DNA of 13,295 nt from Bacteroidota bacterium. GTDB taxonomy: Bacteria; Bacteroidota; Bacteroidia; Chitinophagales; Chitinophagaceae. The translations under genes were made by a program, and so were the position numbers. Of the stretch, positions 12,794 to 13,295 are shown piece by piece; the stretch's first letter is position 1, and each line of letters begins with the position of its first letter. The DNA lies in contig JANYAL010000341.1 in NCBI GenBank assembly GCA_025361325.1, positions 1 through 13,295 on the forward strand. The letters run 5' to 3'. The notes beneath the pieces are model-generated. The model searched no databases and was not told the DNA's origin. It saw nothing but the letters and a program-made list of their open reading frames with translations.

Positions 12794-13295
12794 ATGAATC
12801 TCACCATCCCCTATCACCTGGAAAATTTTATAGGAGGCAGTTTCATTCCCCCCCAAAACGCCAACTTCATAGACAATATCGATCCGGCCATAAACATTGT
12901 GTATGGGCAGATCCCCGACAGCACTACAAAGGATGTTGAACAGGCAGTAAAGGCTGCAAAAAAAGCTTTTCCGGAATGGAGTAGGATGCCTGCTGAAAAA
13001 AGATTCATACTCCTGAACAGGATCGCTGAACTGATCGATGAACATGCAGATACATTAGCGCATACGGAGACCACCGACACCGGAAAGCCTTTGTGGCTGA
13101 GTAAACAAATGGACATACCCCGTGCATCCTCCAATTTTCGTTTTTTTGCCACTTCGGTTATGCATGCTGCCAATGAGTGTCACCCTATGGAGGACAAAGG
13201 CGTGAATTATACACTGCGCCAGCCTGTAGGCATAGTAGGCTGTATATCACCCTGGAACCTTCCCCTGTACCTGTTCACCTGGAAGATAGCCCCTG
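12794..13295 (+). CDS. nbaE: Aldehyde dehydrogenase, 2-aminomuconate semialdehyde dehydrogenase type (partial, 3' end outside the window)
   Basis: The frame is open from ATG 12794 to the window edge, giving 167 codons of an expected roughly 480-500. It begins MNLTIPYHLENFIGGSFIPP, followed by the NAD-dependent aldehyde dehydrogenase pattern: IDPAINIVYGQIPDS, AVKAAKKAFPEWSRMPAEKR, ETTDTGKPLWLSK. The visible end, RQPVGIVGCISPWNLPLYLF then TWKIAP, contains the catalytic-site Asn of SPWN. The PWNLPLYLxTWKIAP form is characteristic of the ALDH8A1 / 2-hydroxymuconic and 2-aminomuconic semialdehyde dehydrogenase group. The catalytic Cys and Glu lie beyond the window. Placed divergently from the dioxygenase and ACMSD genes, it would oxidise 2-aminomuconate semialdehyde to 2-aminomuconate with NAD+. 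A hydroxymuconate semialdehyde role is the main alternative. Confidence 0.9.
   Translation, partial: MNLTIPYHLENFIGGSFIPPQNANFIDNIDPAINIVYGQIPDSTTKDVEQAVKAAKKAFPEWSRMPAEKRFILLNRIAELIDEHADTLAHTETTDTGKPLWLSKQMDIPRASSNFRFFATSVMHAANECHPMEDKGVNYTLRQPVGIVGCISPWNLPLYLFTWKIAP

Overview
The window looks like chromosomal DNA of a Bacteroidota member, most likely a Chitinophagaceae relative. The support is a long SecA (1110 aa) with a C-terminal zinc-binding tail, a 960-aa outer-membrane beta-barrel protein with a carboxypeptidase-regulatory-like N-terminal domain, promoter words of the TAnnTTTG type (TACCTTTG upstream of both secA and atpG), start codons with little or no Shine-Dalgarno sequence, and wordy, imperfectly palindromic intergenic repeats. 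This placement is inference; no rRNA is present.

Layout from left to right. At 38-330 lies the decayed 3' end of a SulP-type anion transporter gene. secA (434-3766, minus) encodes the preprotein translocase ATPase. At 3996-5726 on the minus strand is a tightly packed cluster of four membrane-protein genes: about 50 aa, 52 aa, 103 aa, then a 371-aa MFS transporter. Each stop overlaps the next start (ATGA, TGATG, ATGA). I recognise only the MFS gene; the 52-aa gene is short and easily missed. Divergent from this cluster is a large outer-membrane beta-barrel gene (5888-8770, plus). It is followed by atpG (ATP synthase gamma, 8986-9867) and scpB (condensin-like accessory subunit, 10013-10729). 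Two convergent blocks meet at 10730-11005, which holds several hairpins.

The right end is part of a tryptophan/kynurenine catabolic cluster. 3-hydroxyanthranilate 3,4-dioxygenase (12068-12592) and ACMS decarboxylase (11006-11995) form a minus-strand operon. A divergent aldehyde dehydrogenase of the ALDH8 / 2-aminomuconate semialdehyde type (from 12794) runs off the window edge. Together they would catalyse three consecutive steps: 3-hydroxyanthranilate to 2-amino-3-carboxymuconate semialdehyde, to 2-aminomuconate semialdehyde, to 2-aminomuconate.

The most unusual items are the coupled four-gene membrane operon and a family of palindromic intergenic repeats built on AACCACAAACTACA-like words. 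In two places that family sits just upstream of a start codon inside a gene series. No CRISPR array, tRNA, rRNA or complete insertion sequence was seen.
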